Part shown: positions 43,784 through 52,792 of the stretch, piece after piece | Layout of the letters: the number at the start of each line of letters is the position of its first letter | Position numbering within the stretch: position 1 is the first letter of the stretch | Source: UBA12077 sp963665525 | Lineage (GTDB): Bacteria; Bacteroidota; Bacteroidia; Bacteroidales; UBA12077 | DNA length: 64,000 nt | NCBI GenBank assembly: GCA_963665525.1 | Contig: OY762280.1 | Location: 2,790,001 to 2,854,000, forward strand | Direction of reading: 5' to 3' | Notes under the pieces: generated by a model | Seen by the model: only the letters and a program-made list of their open reading frames with translations | Told to the model about the DNA's origin: nothing | Databases searched by the model: none | Made by a program: the position numbers and the translations under genes

Positions 43784-44554
43784 ATGAAAACAAAAGATGA
43801 AATTGTAAAAGATTGGCTACCCCGATATACCGGATGTCCTTTAAATGAGTTTGGAGAATACATTCTTTTAACTAACTTTTCGCATTACCTTGAACTATTT
43901 GCCGAATGGCATAATGTAGAAATCAAGGATCCAAATGCCAATATGCAATGTGCAACTGCCGATGGTATTACCATGATTAATTTTGGTATGGGAAGTGCAA
44001 ATGCCGCAACAATCATGGATTTACTTAGTGCAATTAACCCTAAAGCAGCATTATTTTTAGGTAAATGCGGTGGCTTAAAGAAAAAAAATGAATTAGGAGA
44101 TTTAATTATACCTATTGCAGCCATTCGAAGTGAAGGAACATCGAATGATTATATGCCTCCTGAGATTCCTGCTTTACCTGCTTTTAAATTACAAATGGCT
44201 GTATCATCTGCAATTCGTAAAGAACAAAGAGACTACTATACTGGAACAGTATTAACAACGAACAAACGAGTGTGGGAATACGACCAACGATTTAAAAAAT
44301 ATTTAAGAAAAACCCGCTCAATGGCAATTGATATGGAAACAGCTACTATATTTGTAGTGGGTTTCGATAATGAAATTCCAACGGGAGCTCTTTTACTGGT
44401 TACTGACCAGCCTATGATCTCAACAGGTGTTAAAACCTCAAAAAGTGATAAATCAGTAACGGAAAAATTTGTAGATGATCATGTGAGAATAGGAATTGAA
44501 GCTCTAAAAGAAATTAGAGAAAATAAAGAATCAGTTAAACACTTAAGATTTTAA
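43784..44554 (+). CDS. AMP nucleosidase
   Basis: Cleaves AMP to adenine and ribose 5-phosphate; cytoplasmic enzyme of the nucleoside phosphorylase (PNP/UDP) superfamily. At 256 residues it is the short Bacteroidota form without the extra N-terminal domain of the E. coli Amn protein. Phosphorylase-fold motifs can be recognised: FGMGSANAATIMDLL, LGKCGGLKKKNELGD, and the C-terminal SMAIDMETATIFVVG with the ribose-contacting Met-Glu. The neighbouring genes are holA and a rhomboid protease on the same strand, 8 bases apart. Family assignment is good, with AMP specificity known from homologs only. Confidence 0.88.
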   Translation: MKTKDEIVKDWLPRYTGCPLNEFGEYILLTNFSHYLELFAEWHNVEIKDPNANMQCATADGITMINFGMGSANAATIMDLLSAINPKAALFLGKCGGLKKKNELGDLIIPIAAIRSEGTSNDYMPPEIPALPAFKLQMAVSSAIRKEQRDYYTGTVLTTNKRVWEYDQRFKKYLRKTRSMAIDMETATIFVVGFDNEIPTGALLLVTDQPMISTGVKTSKSDKSVTEKFVDDHVRIGIEALKEIRENKESVKHLRF

Positions 44555-44562
44555 CATAAACT

Positions 44563-45567
44563 ATGAGCTTTGAGCAAATAATTTCGGACTTAAAAAATAA
44601 GATTTATAAACCTATCTACTTTTTATCGGGCGATGAACCTTATTTTATCGATCTTATTACGAAGTATATTAGTGATCATGTTTTAACTGATGCCGAAAAA
44701 TCTTTTAACCAAACTGTACTTTATGGAAAAGATACGGAAATTCATACAGTAATAAATACTGCTAAAAGATTTCCGATGATGGCCAACCATCAAGTGGTTA
44801 TTGTTAAAGAAGCTCAAAATATTAAAAATATTGACGACCTTATTCATTATGCTGAAAATCCATTAAACTCAACTTTATTGGTTATCAACTACAAATATAA
44901 ATCACTTGATAAACGTAAAAAGTTATATAAGGCAATTAATGAAAAAGGAGTTTTATTTGACTCGAAGAAACTATATGATAATGAAGTGCCAGGATGGATT
45001 AATGCTTATTTAAAAAACAGAAACAGAAGTATTGATCCTGGAGCTGGAATGCTACTAACAGAATACTTGGGAAATGATTTAAGTAAAATAGCTAATGAAC
45101 TCGAAAAATTAATCATTACTCTACCCGAAGGCGAGTTTAATATTACCAATACCCATATTGAAAAAAACATTGGAATAAGTAAAGATTATAATGTTTTTGA
45201 ATTAAATAAGGCCCTGACTCAAAAGAATGTTTTAAAAGCAAATCGCATTGTTAACTATTTTAGTCATAATCAGAAAGACAATCCTTTTACCATGACTATT
45301 GCTATGCTGTATAGTTTCTTTAGTAAAACCCTAACTTATCATTTCATTAAAAATAAAAGCGACCGACGCAGTGTTGCAGCAACTCTAAAAGTAAATCCAT
45401 TTTTTGTTGGCGATTACGAAAAGGCAGCTAAAGCTTATAATCCAAAGAAAACTGTTGAAGTAATAAGTTTACTTCGCGAATATGACTTAAAATCGAAAGG
45501 TTATAATAATGTGAGCACATCGCATGGAGAGTTATTAAAAGAACTTGTCTATAAAATTCTTCATTAA
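44563..45567 (+). CDS. holA: DNA polymerase III delta subunit
   Basis: Clamp-loader subunit that opens the beta clamp, 334 residues. Conserved features are the N-terminal IYFLSGDEPYFIDLITKYI, the central domain with VIVKEAQNI and the C-terminal helical region (ANELEKLII, KDYNVFELNKAL). It lies in a tight cluster (AMP nucleosidase, holA, rhomboid) with 8 bases to the previous gene. In Bacteroidota holA is often placed here, next to the AMP nucleosidase and HSDR_N_2-like genes, as in this window. The identification is strong by length and pattern. Confidence 0.92.
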   Translation: MSFEQIISDLKNKIYKPIYFLSGDEPYFIDLITKYISDHVLTDAEKSFNQTVLYGKDTEIHTVINTAKRFPMMANHQVVIVKEAQNIKNIDDLIHYAENPLNSTLLVINYKYKSLDKRKKLYKAINEKGVLFDSKKLYDNEVPGWINAYLKNRNRSIDPGAGMLLTEYLGNDLSKIANELEKLIITLPEGEFNITNTHIEKNIGISKDYNVFELNKALTQKNVLKANRIVNYFSHNQKDNPFTMTIAMLYSFFSKTLTYHFIKNKSDRRSVAATLKVNPFFVGDYEKAAKAYNPKKTVEVISLLREYDLKSKGYNNVSTSHGELLKELVYKILH

Positions 45568-45577
45568 AACTTACAAC

Positions 45578-46195
45578 ATGACTATTTTACTAATAGTAAT
45601 AACCTCTGTGATTTCAATAATATCCTTTAACCGAAGAGATATTTTTGATAAGTTACAATTAAATCCTTATGCGGTTTACCATAAAAAAGAATGGTATAGA
45701 ATAATATCTCACGGTTTTGTGCATGCCGACTGGGTGCATTTATTTGTTAATATGTTTGTTCTGTTCTCATTTGGTAAGGCAGTTGAAAGTATATTCGCCC
45801 AATTAGCTGCAAGTGAAATTATAAAATCTCCAACTTTATCATTTGTTCTGCTATATTTTGCAAGTATGATCTTTGCTACAGTAACTTCCATTGCGAAACA
45901 AAAAGATAATCATTGGTACAATTCTGTTGGAGCATCGGGAGCTGTTTCGGCTGTGGTATTTACAAGTATATTTTTTCAACCACTAGCTAATTTATATTTT
46001 TATGCCGTGATTCCTATTCCGGGGATTGTGTTCGGCGTTTTATATTTAGGATATTCGCATTATATGAGTAAAAAAGGGAAAGATAATATTAACCACGACG
46101 CACACTTTATTGGAGCTGTTTTTGGTTTCTTATTCCCGCTATTTCTTGATCCTAAGTTAATCCATATTTTTATTAATCAGCTTTTTAACTTTTAA
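45578..46195 (+). CDS. Rhomboid-family intramembrane serine protease
   Basis: Six-helix membrane protease of 205 residues. The ATG at 45578 is used; a TTG at 45545 lies inside holA. Catalytic elements are complete: HLFVNMFVLF (helix 2 His/Asn), the nucleophile Ser in SVGASGAVSAV and the His in HDAHFIGAVFGFLF. So it should cleave membrane proteins within the bilayer. The cluster position between holA and gmhB gives no substrate clue. It is followed by gmhB after 2 bases. Confidence 0.93.
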   Translation: MTILLIVITSVISIISFNRRDIFDKLQLNPYAVYHKKEWYRIISHGFVHADWVHLFVNMFVLFSFGKAVESIFAQLAASEIIKSPTLSFVLLYFASMIFATVTSIAKQKDNHWYNSVGASGAVSAVVFTSIFFQPLANLYFYAVIPIPGIVFGVLYLGYSHYMSKKGKDNINHDAHFIGAVFGFLFPLFLDPKLIHIFINQLFNF

Positions 46196-46197
46196 AA

Positions 46198-46710
46198 ATG
46201 AATAAGGCAGTTTTTTTTGATAGAGACGGAGTTATAAATCACGATCCGGGAGATTATACCTATTTACTTGATGAATTTAAGATTAATGATGGTATTCCTG
46301 AGAATTTAAAACGATTACAGGATAATGGATACTTACTAATCCTTATTACAAATCAAGGTGGAATATCAAAAAAAATATACACACACCAACATGTTGAAGC
46401 AATACATAAATTCTTGATGGATGAATTAAATAAGTTCGATGTTCAGTTAACAGAGATTTACTATTGCCCACATCATAGTATTAACGAGCAATGTATTTGC
46501 AGAAAACCTAATTCATTGATGATAGAAAAAGCTCTGGCAAGATTCGATATTGATCCTGCTAAATCTTTTATGATTGGTGATAAAATGAGAGATGTAGAAT
46601 GTGCCGAAAATGCAGGAGTAAAAGGAATAAAAGTTAATCTTAATGAAAAGATTGACAAATATATTGATCAAATTATAAATAACCAAGACCAAATAACCAA
46701 GACCAAATGA
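46198..46710 (+). CDS. gmhB: D-glycero-D-manno-heptose 1,7-bisphosphate phosphatase-like HAD hydrolase
   Basis: HAD-family phosphatase of 170 residues. Motif 1 FFDRDGVINHD has nucleophile Asp8 and acid/base Asp10; motif 2 ILITNQGG; the zinc-binding set CPHHSINEQCICRKP with Cys, His, Cys, Cys; motif 4 MIGDKMRDVE. It removes the 7-phosphate in ADP-heptose synthesis for LPS core. The C-terminus is unusual: the last nine codons are spanned by two perfect 14-bp copies (46681-46708). As 14 is not a multiple of 3, the duplication shifts the frame so that TGA comes early; a single copy would read on for about 19 codons. The catalytic part is unaffected. Confidence 0.9.
   Translation: MNKAVFFDRDGVINHDPGDYTYLLDEFKINDGIPENLKRLQDNGYLLILITNQGGISKKIYTHQHVEAIHKFLMDELNKFDVQLTEIYYCPHHSINEQCICRKPNSLMIEKALARFDIDPAKSFMIGDKMRDVECAENAGVKGIKVNLNEKIDKYIDQIINNQDQITKTK
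46681..46708 (+). repeat. 14-bp perfect tandem duplication at the 3' end of gmhB
   Basis: AACCAAGACCAAAT occurs twice in direct succession (46681-46694 and 46695-46708). Each half is itself two related heptamers (AACCAAG, ACCAAAT), and a fifth degenerate unit (GACAAAG) follows. The array overlaps the stop codon of gmhB. It looks like a slippage-generated heptamer repeat. Confidence 0.9.
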
Positions 46711-46771
46711 CAAAGACTAGGTTGATATTATTTGTAATTTGGTTTTTGAACAATGAATTTTGATTTTAAAA

Positions 46772-47626
46772 ATGGCAGTAAACTCATTCATATTATTTAA
46801 TGGCCAGTATCATTATAAAGATGAATTTGGTTTAAGCTTCAAAAATAGGGCTTTCTGTTATGGCGATGCTCTTTTTGAAACCATGCATGCCAACGGAACA
46901 GAGGTGCAGTTTTTCAATGATCATTTAATCCGATTACAATATGGAATGAAAGTTTTAAAGATGGAAATTCCAACCATCATTGAAACAGGATTGATTGAAA
47001 AAGAAATCATAAAGCTATTACATAAAAACAAACTATACCAAGGAGTTAGAATTCGATTAAGTGTCTTCAGAAATGAAGGAGGTAAATATACTCCACAAGA
47101 TAACAATGTCTCTTACCTTGTTGAAACAGAATATATCGAGAATGATCATTACGAATTAAATCAGAAAGGATTTATTATCGATATTTTTAATGATATTAAA
47201 AAAACTGTAAACCTATTCTCTAACTTAAAATCCTCCAACTCGCTTCTTTTTGTTATGGCAGGGCAATATGCAAAAGAAAATAAATTGGACGATTGTATTA
47301 TATTAAATGAAAAGGGAAATATTGTTGAAGGTATTAGCTCTAATATTTTTATAATTAAAGGCAATAAAGTATCAACTCCTCCATTAAACGATGGACCTGT
47401 TGCCGGAATTATGAGAAAGCAAATACTTAAAATCGCAAATTCAAACGGATTAAAAATAAACTTTGAGGATTCGATTAACGAAGATCAATTATTAAATGCT
47501 GATGAAGTATTTCTTACAAATGCAATATCTGGTTTAAGATGGGTATTAGCTTATAAAGATCGCAGATATTTTAATCATATTTCCAGACAATTTATTGATA
47601 AGCTAAATATGCTGGCATTTAATTAA
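46772..47626 (+). CDS. Class IV PLP-dependent aminotransferase/lyase
   Basis: Fold-type IV protein of 284 residues, the group that includes aminodeoxychorismate lyase, branched-chain and D-amino acid aminotransferases. The ATG at 46772 is chosen; a TTG four codons earlier is less likely. Typical motifs are RLQYGMKVLKMEIP near the N-terminus, the cofactor Lys in NLKSSNSLLFVMAG, and ILNEKGNIVEGISSNIFIIK with the Glu that binds PLP. The end GPVAGIMRKQIL is also characteristic. Folate-branch lyase activity (PabC) is likely from length and context, but not certain. Its stop overlaps by 4 bases with the convergent YqgE gene. Confidence 0.85.
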   Translation: MAVNSFILFNGQYHYKDEFGLSFKNRAFCYGDALFETMHANGTEVQFFNDHLIRLQYGMKVLKMEIPTIIETGLIEKEIIKLLHKNKLYQGVRIRLSVFRNEGGKYTPQDNNVSYLVETEYIENDHYELNQKGFIIDIFNDIKKTVNLFSNLKSSNSLLFVMAGQYAKENKLDDCIILNEKGNIVEGISSNIFIIKGNKVSTPPLNDGPVAGIMRKQILKIANSNGLKINFEDSINEDQLLNADEVFLTNAISGLRWVLAYKDRRYFNHISRQFIDKLNMLAFN

Positions 47627-48216
47627 TTCATGGTTGGATTTTCGGGAAAGTTGGCCCAAACTTTATATTTTTTACCTAATTCGTTCAAGGTCTTCTTCCA
47701 AATATCTTCATCAGCAAGCATAATCTTTGATGATTCAACTCGTGTAACAAGCCAGGCATTATCTTCAATCTCATTTTCTAATTGATTTGGACTCCAACCC
47801 GAATATCCAAGAAAGAATCTTACTTGCGACGGTTCCACAATACCTTCCTCAATTAACTCCTTTAAACTATCAAAATCACCACCCCAATAAATGTTATCTA
47901 ATACATGCACCGAATTAGGAACTAATTCACCCAGTGTATGTAAAAAATGAATGGTATCTTTTGCTACAGGACCACCAATATAAACTTTAGCATGAAAATT
48001 CGGGAAATCTGAAAGAATCTCATTAATAGGTAAATCAACAGCTTTGTTTAAAACAAATCCTACAGCACCTTTATCAGAGTGCTCAGTGATAAACACTACA
48101 GATCTCTTAAAATAATTGTCAGATAGTAGAGGTTCTGAAATTAACACTCGACCTTGCTTAGGTGCCAGATTCTCATGTTTAATGTTCAGAAAATCAAAAT
48201 CGAGATACATTCCCAT
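47623..48216 (-). CDS. YqgE/AlgH family protein
   Basis: Soluble protein of 197 residues belonging to the YqgE/AlgH family (DUF179). Signatures: LAPKQGRVLISEPLL at the N-terminus, FKRSVVFITEHSDKGAVGFVLN, VYIGGPVAKDTIHFLHT, and the C-terminal RFFLGYSGWSPNQLENEI. The family has a characteristic alpha/beta fold but no agreed function; links to alginate or gene regulation have been proposed in other bacteria. It is divergent from the NhaC antiporter with a 186-base region between them. Confidence 0.92.
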   Translation of the reverse strand: MGMYLDFDFLNIKHENLAPKQGRVLISEPLLSDNYFKRSVVFITEHSDKGAVGFVLNKAVDLPINEILSDFPNFHAKVYIGGPVAKDTIHFLHTLGELVPNSVHVLDNIYWGGDFDSLKELIEEGIVEPSQVRFFLGYSGWSPNQLENEIEDNAWLVTRVESSKIMLADEDIWKKTLNELGKKYKVWANFPENPTMN

Positions 48217-48402
48217 AATTCAAATATTACTATTACAAATTAATGATTTTTAATCAAAAATCAAAATACTTATTTTGATCAATTATCTAATAAAACATAA
48301 GATGATCTTAAACCAATTAGAACACACAGTGTCAAAAAAAACATAAAAAGTTTCTTTTTTTTCTCTATTTTAGAGATGTAATATTTTATAAAATAGTTGC
48401 TA

Positions 48403-50355
48403 ATGATTCCTTTTTTAAGAAAATTTTTCACAAGTCTTCTTCTTTTTCTTTTTGTTAATCAGATTATAGCTAATGACATTACCGATTTACCAGAGTTCAA
48501 TGAAGGAGAAGTTCAGGTACAATTAACCAACATTATTGTTAAAGGAATTGAAGCAGATATAACTGTTTCATTTAAAAATCAAGAATTTATTCGAAATTTT
48601 GAAGGCTACCCGGTAACCATAATAGTAAACAATAAACCTGTTGTTACAAGAGTTGTAAAAGGCAATGCCAATTTTAAATATCAATTTAAAGAAGATCAAA
48701 ACTTTGAAATTAAAGTATCTAATTATACTTATACTAAAAAAATAACACCTATCCCACTTTGGTTTTCAATAATACCTCCACTTATTGCTATTTTATTTGC
48801 ATTAATTTTTAAAGAAGTATTCACCGCATTATTTATTGGGATTTTAGTAGGAACTGCAACCATATTCTGGTACCAGGACACTTCTCTTATTCCTGCCATT
48901 TTTAAAGGTCTGTTTGCCATTATAGATAGCTATATTCTCGATTCGCTTACAGAACCTGGCCATATGTCAATTATTGTATTCTCAATGCTTATTGGAGCAA
49001 TGGTTAATATCATTACACGAAATGGTGGAATGAAAGGTATTGTAAATATCTTATCGAAATATGCTAACAATCCTCGATCGGGTCAATTTATTACCTGGCT
49101 TCTAGGAATTGCTATTTTCTTCGATGATTATGCAAACACCTTGGTTGTTGGTAATACTATGAGACCTGTGACAGATAAATTAAAAATATCGCGCGAAAAA
49201 TTAGCTTACATAGTAGATTCAACAGCAGCTCCTATAACAGCTATTGCATTTGTTACAACATGGATAGGAGCCGAACTTAGTTACATTCAGGATGGGATTA
49301 ATACCATAGGAATTAATGAAAGTGCATATGGGATTTTTATAAGCTCCTTGAAATATGCCTTTTATCCAATTTTTGCATTACTATTTATTTTAATCCTTAT
49401 ACGTAAACAAGTTGATTTTGGTCCAATGTATCATGCAGAGAAAAAAGCTCGATTAATTCAAAATATTGACATTAATGATGACAAGAATACATTTTCAAAT
49501 AAACTAAATGAATTGGAAGTTCCAGAGCACATTAAACCTAAATGGTATAATGCGGCCATCCCTGTTTTTGTGATTATTTTTGGAACTTTTGCAGGTTTAC
49601 TTTATACAGGATGGGATTCATCGGTCTGGAGTAGTTCTGATCTGGCTTTTGGAACAAAATTATCAACTGTTATTGGTAATAGTGATTCCTACAAAGCATT
49701 ATTATGGTCTTCTATTTCAGGAGTACTTATTGCAATCCTATTAACTTTAGTTCAAAAGATATTAAGCTTAAAAGATACTATTGACAGTTTAATCAATGGA
49801 TTTAGAACCATGCTAACAGCAATCATCATTTTAGTATTAGCCTGGTCTATCGCCCTAGTAACCAAACACCTACACACTGCTGATTTTATATCACAAAGTC
49901 TTGTTAGCATAAATATAGCACCGCAGTTTATTCCTGCTTTTACATTCATACTTGGAGCATTGGTAGCATTTTCAACCGGATCATCGTGGGGTACCATGGC
50001 TATATTGTATCCTTTAATTTTACCTGCATCGTGGCTTATTGCCCAAAATTCAGGTTTAGATTATGAAGGATCCTTAGCTATCTTTTACAATGTTGTTTCA
50101 GCTGTATTAGCAGGCTCAGTGCTAGGAGATCATTGTTCTCCAATATCAGACACCACAATCTTAAGTTCATTAGCTAGTTCGTGTAATCATATTGAACACG
50201 TAAGAACACAGTTACCTTATGCTTTAACAGTAGGTGGTGTATCAATAGTTGTAGGAACAATCCCCTCTGCTTTTGGAATATCATCGTGGATACTATTCCC
50301 TCTAGGCTTATTGGTTATGTTTTTAATAGTGAAATTTATTGCCAAACCATATTAA
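48403..50355 (+). CDS. Na+/H+ antiporter NhaC family with N-terminal periplasmic domain
   Basis: Membrane transporter of 650 residues. The N-terminus is unusual for NhaC: a signal peptide (about 1-24, FFTSLLLFLFVNQIIA) and an extracytoplasmic strand-rich segment (about 25-108) before the first transporter helix at about residue 110 (SIIPPLIAILFALIFKEV). The core has the family pattern: MVNIITRNGGMKGIVNIL, IFFDDYANTLVVGNTMRP with conserved acidic residues, VDSTAAPITAIAFVTTWIG, and GSSWGTMAILYPL near the C-terminus. Exports sodium or accepts it for proton exchange. The start at 48403 is used; a TTG two codons earlier is possible. A short palindrome (48362-48376) lies in the promoter region. Confidence 0.9.
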   Translation: MIPFLRKFFTSLLLFLFVNQIIANDITDLPEFNEGEVQVQLTNIIVKGIEADITVSFKNQEFIRNFEGYPVTIIVNNKPVVTRVVKGNANFKYQFKEDQNFEIKVSNYTYTKKITPIPLWFSIIPPLIAILFALIFKEVFTALFIGILVGTATIFWYQDTSLIPAIFKGLFAIIDSYILDSLTEPGHMSIIVFSMLIGAMVNIITRNGGMKGIVNILSKYANNPRSGQFITWLLGIAIFFDDYANTLVVGNTMRPVTDKLKISREKLAYIVDSTAAPITAIAFVTTWIGAELSYIQDGINTIGINESAYGIFISSLKYAFYPIFALLFILILIRKQVDFGPMYHAEKKARLIQNIDINDDKNTFSNKLNELEVPEHIKPKWYNAAIPVFVIIFGTFAGLLYTGWDSSVWSSSDLAFGTKLSTVIGNSDSYKALLWSSISGVLIAILLTLVQKILSLKDTIDSLINGFRTMLTAIIILVLAWSIALVTKHLHTADFISQSLVSINIAPQFIPAFTFILGALVAFSTGSSWGTMAILYPLILPASWLIAQNSGLDYEGSLAIFYNVVSAVLAGSVLGDHCSPISDTTILSSLASSCNHIEHVRTQLPYALTVGGVSIVVGTIPSAFGISSWILFPLGLLVMFLIVKFIAKPY

Positions 50356-50357
50356 AA

Positions 50358-50924
50358 TTAGCTGTTGGCTTTTAGAAAAGAATATACATCTTTATAAACC
50401 TGATCAAAGTAATTATCGAGTTCAATATTTAATCCTTTAGCTCCTGCTACAACTTGCTTAGCCCAATCTAAATAGGCAAGCTTACGTTTAGTATCCCAAT
50501 TTTCGGGCGGTTCATTCTTAATATCGAGCATATTACAAATTTTATCTGCTATTTTTAGTTTTTTTGCACGGAGAGATAAATTTGGAGTATGGATAACCTG
50601 GTTTCTTTTTCTCTCTTCAACAGGTAAAGATTTGTTATCCGAAACCTCTAACACTATTAACAAGACATTCTCTCCAAATCGAATTAAAATCTCTTTCGAT
50701 AAGCTTTCAATTTCTTCCTGTCCTTTTGCAGTATCTTCTATTACATCATGTAACAAAGCGGATATAATCAGATCTGCATCCTCTTCTCCAAAATCACTTA
50801 ATAATTGAGCAACAGCTTTAGGATGATTTATATATGGTGTTTTATTTATCCCTTTTCTTGTTTGTCCTTTATGACGTAAAGTAGCAAACTCAAGAGCCAA
50901 ATTTATTTTAGGATCTATATACAT
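50358..50924 (-). CDS. Small HD-domain hydrolase (SpoT/RelA-like, MESH1 type)
   Basis: HD-domain protein of 188 residues. The metal-binding pattern of alarmone hydrolases is present: RHKGQTRKG (first His), YINHPKAVAQLL, ALLHDVIEDT (His-Asp pair) and a later Asp in KLKIADKICNM. The synthetase, TGS and ACT parts of SpoT are absent. Small (p)ppGpp hydrolases (SAH/Mesh1) look like this; other single-domain HD phosphohydrolases are also possible. The gene converges with the NhaC antiporter, with only 2 bases between stops. Confidence 0.85.
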   Translation of the reverse strand: MYIDPKINLALEFATLRHKGQTRKGINKTPYINHPKAVAQLLSDFGEEDADLIISALLHDVIEDTAKGQEEIESLSKEILIRFGENVLLIVLEVSDNKSLPVEERKRNQVIHTPNLSLRAKKLKIADKICNMLDIKNEPPENWDTKRKLAYLDWAKQVVAGAKGLNIELDNYFDQVYKDVYSFLKANS

Positions 50925-50982
50925 ATTCTATAAATATAGTAAAATGCCGATTTATTATTTAACATTTAATTCTGAATATAGT

Positions 50983-52650
50983 TTATAGATCACTATTCTC
51001 TTTCAATAATTCATTTGCTCTTTCAATCGCCAGTTTAATATGATTTTTAATGTTTTCTTTCCCCAATAAAGTAACAATACCATTCTTTTCAAGCACATCT
51101 AATACATCTTTTTGTATCCCCGAAATAATAATCTTAATATTCTTATGCTGAAAATCTCTGATAATTTCTTTTAAATGATGTAATCCTGTAGCATCAACTG
51201 TTGGCACATGACGCATACGTATAATTAAGATTTTTGGCTTTCGTTGTGATAACCTTAAAGCATCTCTAAATTTATATGCAGCACCAAAGAACAAAGGACC
51301 ATTAACTTCAAAAATCTCTGTATTTTTTGGTACTAAATAATTTCCTGTTGCTTCAGGATCTTCAATATCTCTAACATCATTAATCTGATCTGTAATTGCA
51401 TTAATACAACTTATAGAAGCCATCTTTTGCATAAATAGAAATGCTGCAAGCACCATCCCTATCTCCAAAGCAACCGTTAAATCAACTAAAACAGTTAAAC
51501 CAAAAGTAATAAATAAAATTAAGGCATCACTCTTAGGTCCGCGAGTTAATGAAATAAAAGCTTTATATTCACTCATATTATAAGCAACTACCATAAGAAT
51601 ACCTGCCAAACTAGCCATAGGAATTAATTTTGCCCATTTCCCTACAAACAACATAATTACCAACAGAGTAATTGCATGTACAATCCCCGCAACAGGCGTT
51701 CTCCCTCCGTTCTTAATGTTTGTTGCAGTCCGTGCAATAGCCCCTGTAGCAGGTATACCTCCAAATATTGAAGAAAATATATTTGCCACACCTTGAGCAA
51801 TAAGTTCCATATTGGAACGATGACGACCTCCAATCATACCATCAGCCACAACCGCAGAAAGCAAAGATTCAATAGAGCCCAACAATGCAATGGCAAATGC
51901 CGGTTCAATAAGTTCTTTTATTAAAGTAAAATTAATCGAAGGCAATTCAGGTCTCGGTAAAGTAGAAGGTATTTCTCCAAATTTACTATAAATTGTTTCG
52001 ACCGGAAGATTAAATATACTCACTGCCAATGTTGTTAAAACAATCGCAACAAGTGATCCAGGGATTTTTTTAACAAATTTCGGCAAATATACCGAAATCA
52101 GAATAGTAGATATGGTTATAATTATTGCATACCAATTTACTGTATGAATATTATTAAAATAAGCTCCCCACTTTCCTATAAAATCGGATGGAACAGAATC
52201 CATTTGAAGACCTAAAAAGTCTTTGATTTGTGTTGAAAAAATTATTAATGCAATACCACTTGTAAATCCAACTACAACCGATTGGGGAATAAATTTTATA
52301 ACCGAACCTAATTTTGTTAATCCTAAGAATATAATAATAAATCCAGCCATAAAAGTGGCAATGGTTAAGCCAGAAACTCCATGCTGCTGAACTATTCCAA
52401 ATACAATAACAATAAATGCTCCGGTAGGACCTCCTATCTGAACTCTACTGCCTCCTAAAAAAGATATTACAAAGCCTGCAATTATTGCAGTTACTAATCC
52501 TTTCTCGGGCGAAACACCTGAAGCAATAGCAAATGCAATTGCTAATGGTAAAGCAACAACGCCTACAATTAATCCAGCAGTAAGATCTTTGATGAACTGA
52601 TCTTTAGAATAACCACCCTTAAGGACAGAAAATAATTTTGGTCCGTACAT
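50983..52650 (-). CDS. SulP-family anion transporter with STAS domain
   Basis: Inner-membrane secondary transporter of 555 residues. About twelve helices (about 20-430) include LTAGLIVGVVALPLAIAFAI and SPEKGLVTAIIAGF, followed by a C-terminal cytoplasmic STAS domain (about 445-550, IFEVNGPLFFGAAYKF, ILIIRMRHVPTVDATGL, with the conserved Asp-Ala-Thr). The family carries sulfate, bicarbonate or dicarboxylates; bicarbonate or sulfate are the usual guesses in marine bacteria. It is followed by the HD hydrolase gene, 58 bases apart. Confidence 0.94.
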   Translation of the reverse strand: MYGPKLFSVLKGGYSKDQFIKDLTAGLIVGVVALPLAIAFAIASGVSPEKGLVTAIIAGFVISFLGGSRVQIGGPTGAFIVIVFGIVQQHGVSGLTIATFMAGFIIIFLGLTKLGSVIKFIPQSVVVGFTSGIALIIFSTQIKDFLGLQMDSVPSDFIGKWGAYFNNIHTVNWYAIIITISTILISVYLPKFVKKIPGSLVAIVLTTLAVSIFNLPVETIYSKFGEIPSTLPRPELPSINFTLIKELIEPAFAIALLGSIESLLSAVVADGMIGGRHRSNMELIAQGVANIFSSIFGGIPATGAIARTATNIKNGGRTPVAGIVHAITLLVIMLFVGKWAKLIPMASLAGILMVVAYNMSEYKAFISLTRGPKSDALILFITFGLTVLVDLTVALEIGMVLAAFLFMQKMASISCINAITDQINDVRDIEDPEATGNYLVPKNTEIFEVNGPLFFGAAYKFRDALRLSQRKPKILIIRMRHVPTVDATGLHHLKEIIRDFQHKNIKIIISGIQKDVLDVLEKNGIVTLLGKENIKNHIKLAIERANELLKENSDL

Positions 52651-52686
52651 ATAAATTTATAAAATGATTTGTGAAGTAAAATTTTG

Positions 52687-52694
52687 CAAATGTA
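52687..52694 (-). promoter_or_regulatory. Putative -7 promoter element for the SulP gene
   Basis: Minus-strand TACATTTG matches TAnnTTTG and would give a leader of about 30 bases. No -33 match is visible. Confidence 0.4.
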
Positions 52695-52792
52695 TATATT
52701 ACAACAATAAGTTTTAAAATTTACTACATGTTGTTTAACAAAATAATGCTAAACTTTTTCACATTGCTTATTGTTATTATAAATAAAAAGAT

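Noticed and set aside
48362..48376. TCTCTA-TTT-TAGAGA palindrome before the NhaC gene as an operator
   Set aside because: Short arms in AT-rich DNA and a single copy; mentioned in the gene entry but not strong enough for a separate regulatory call.
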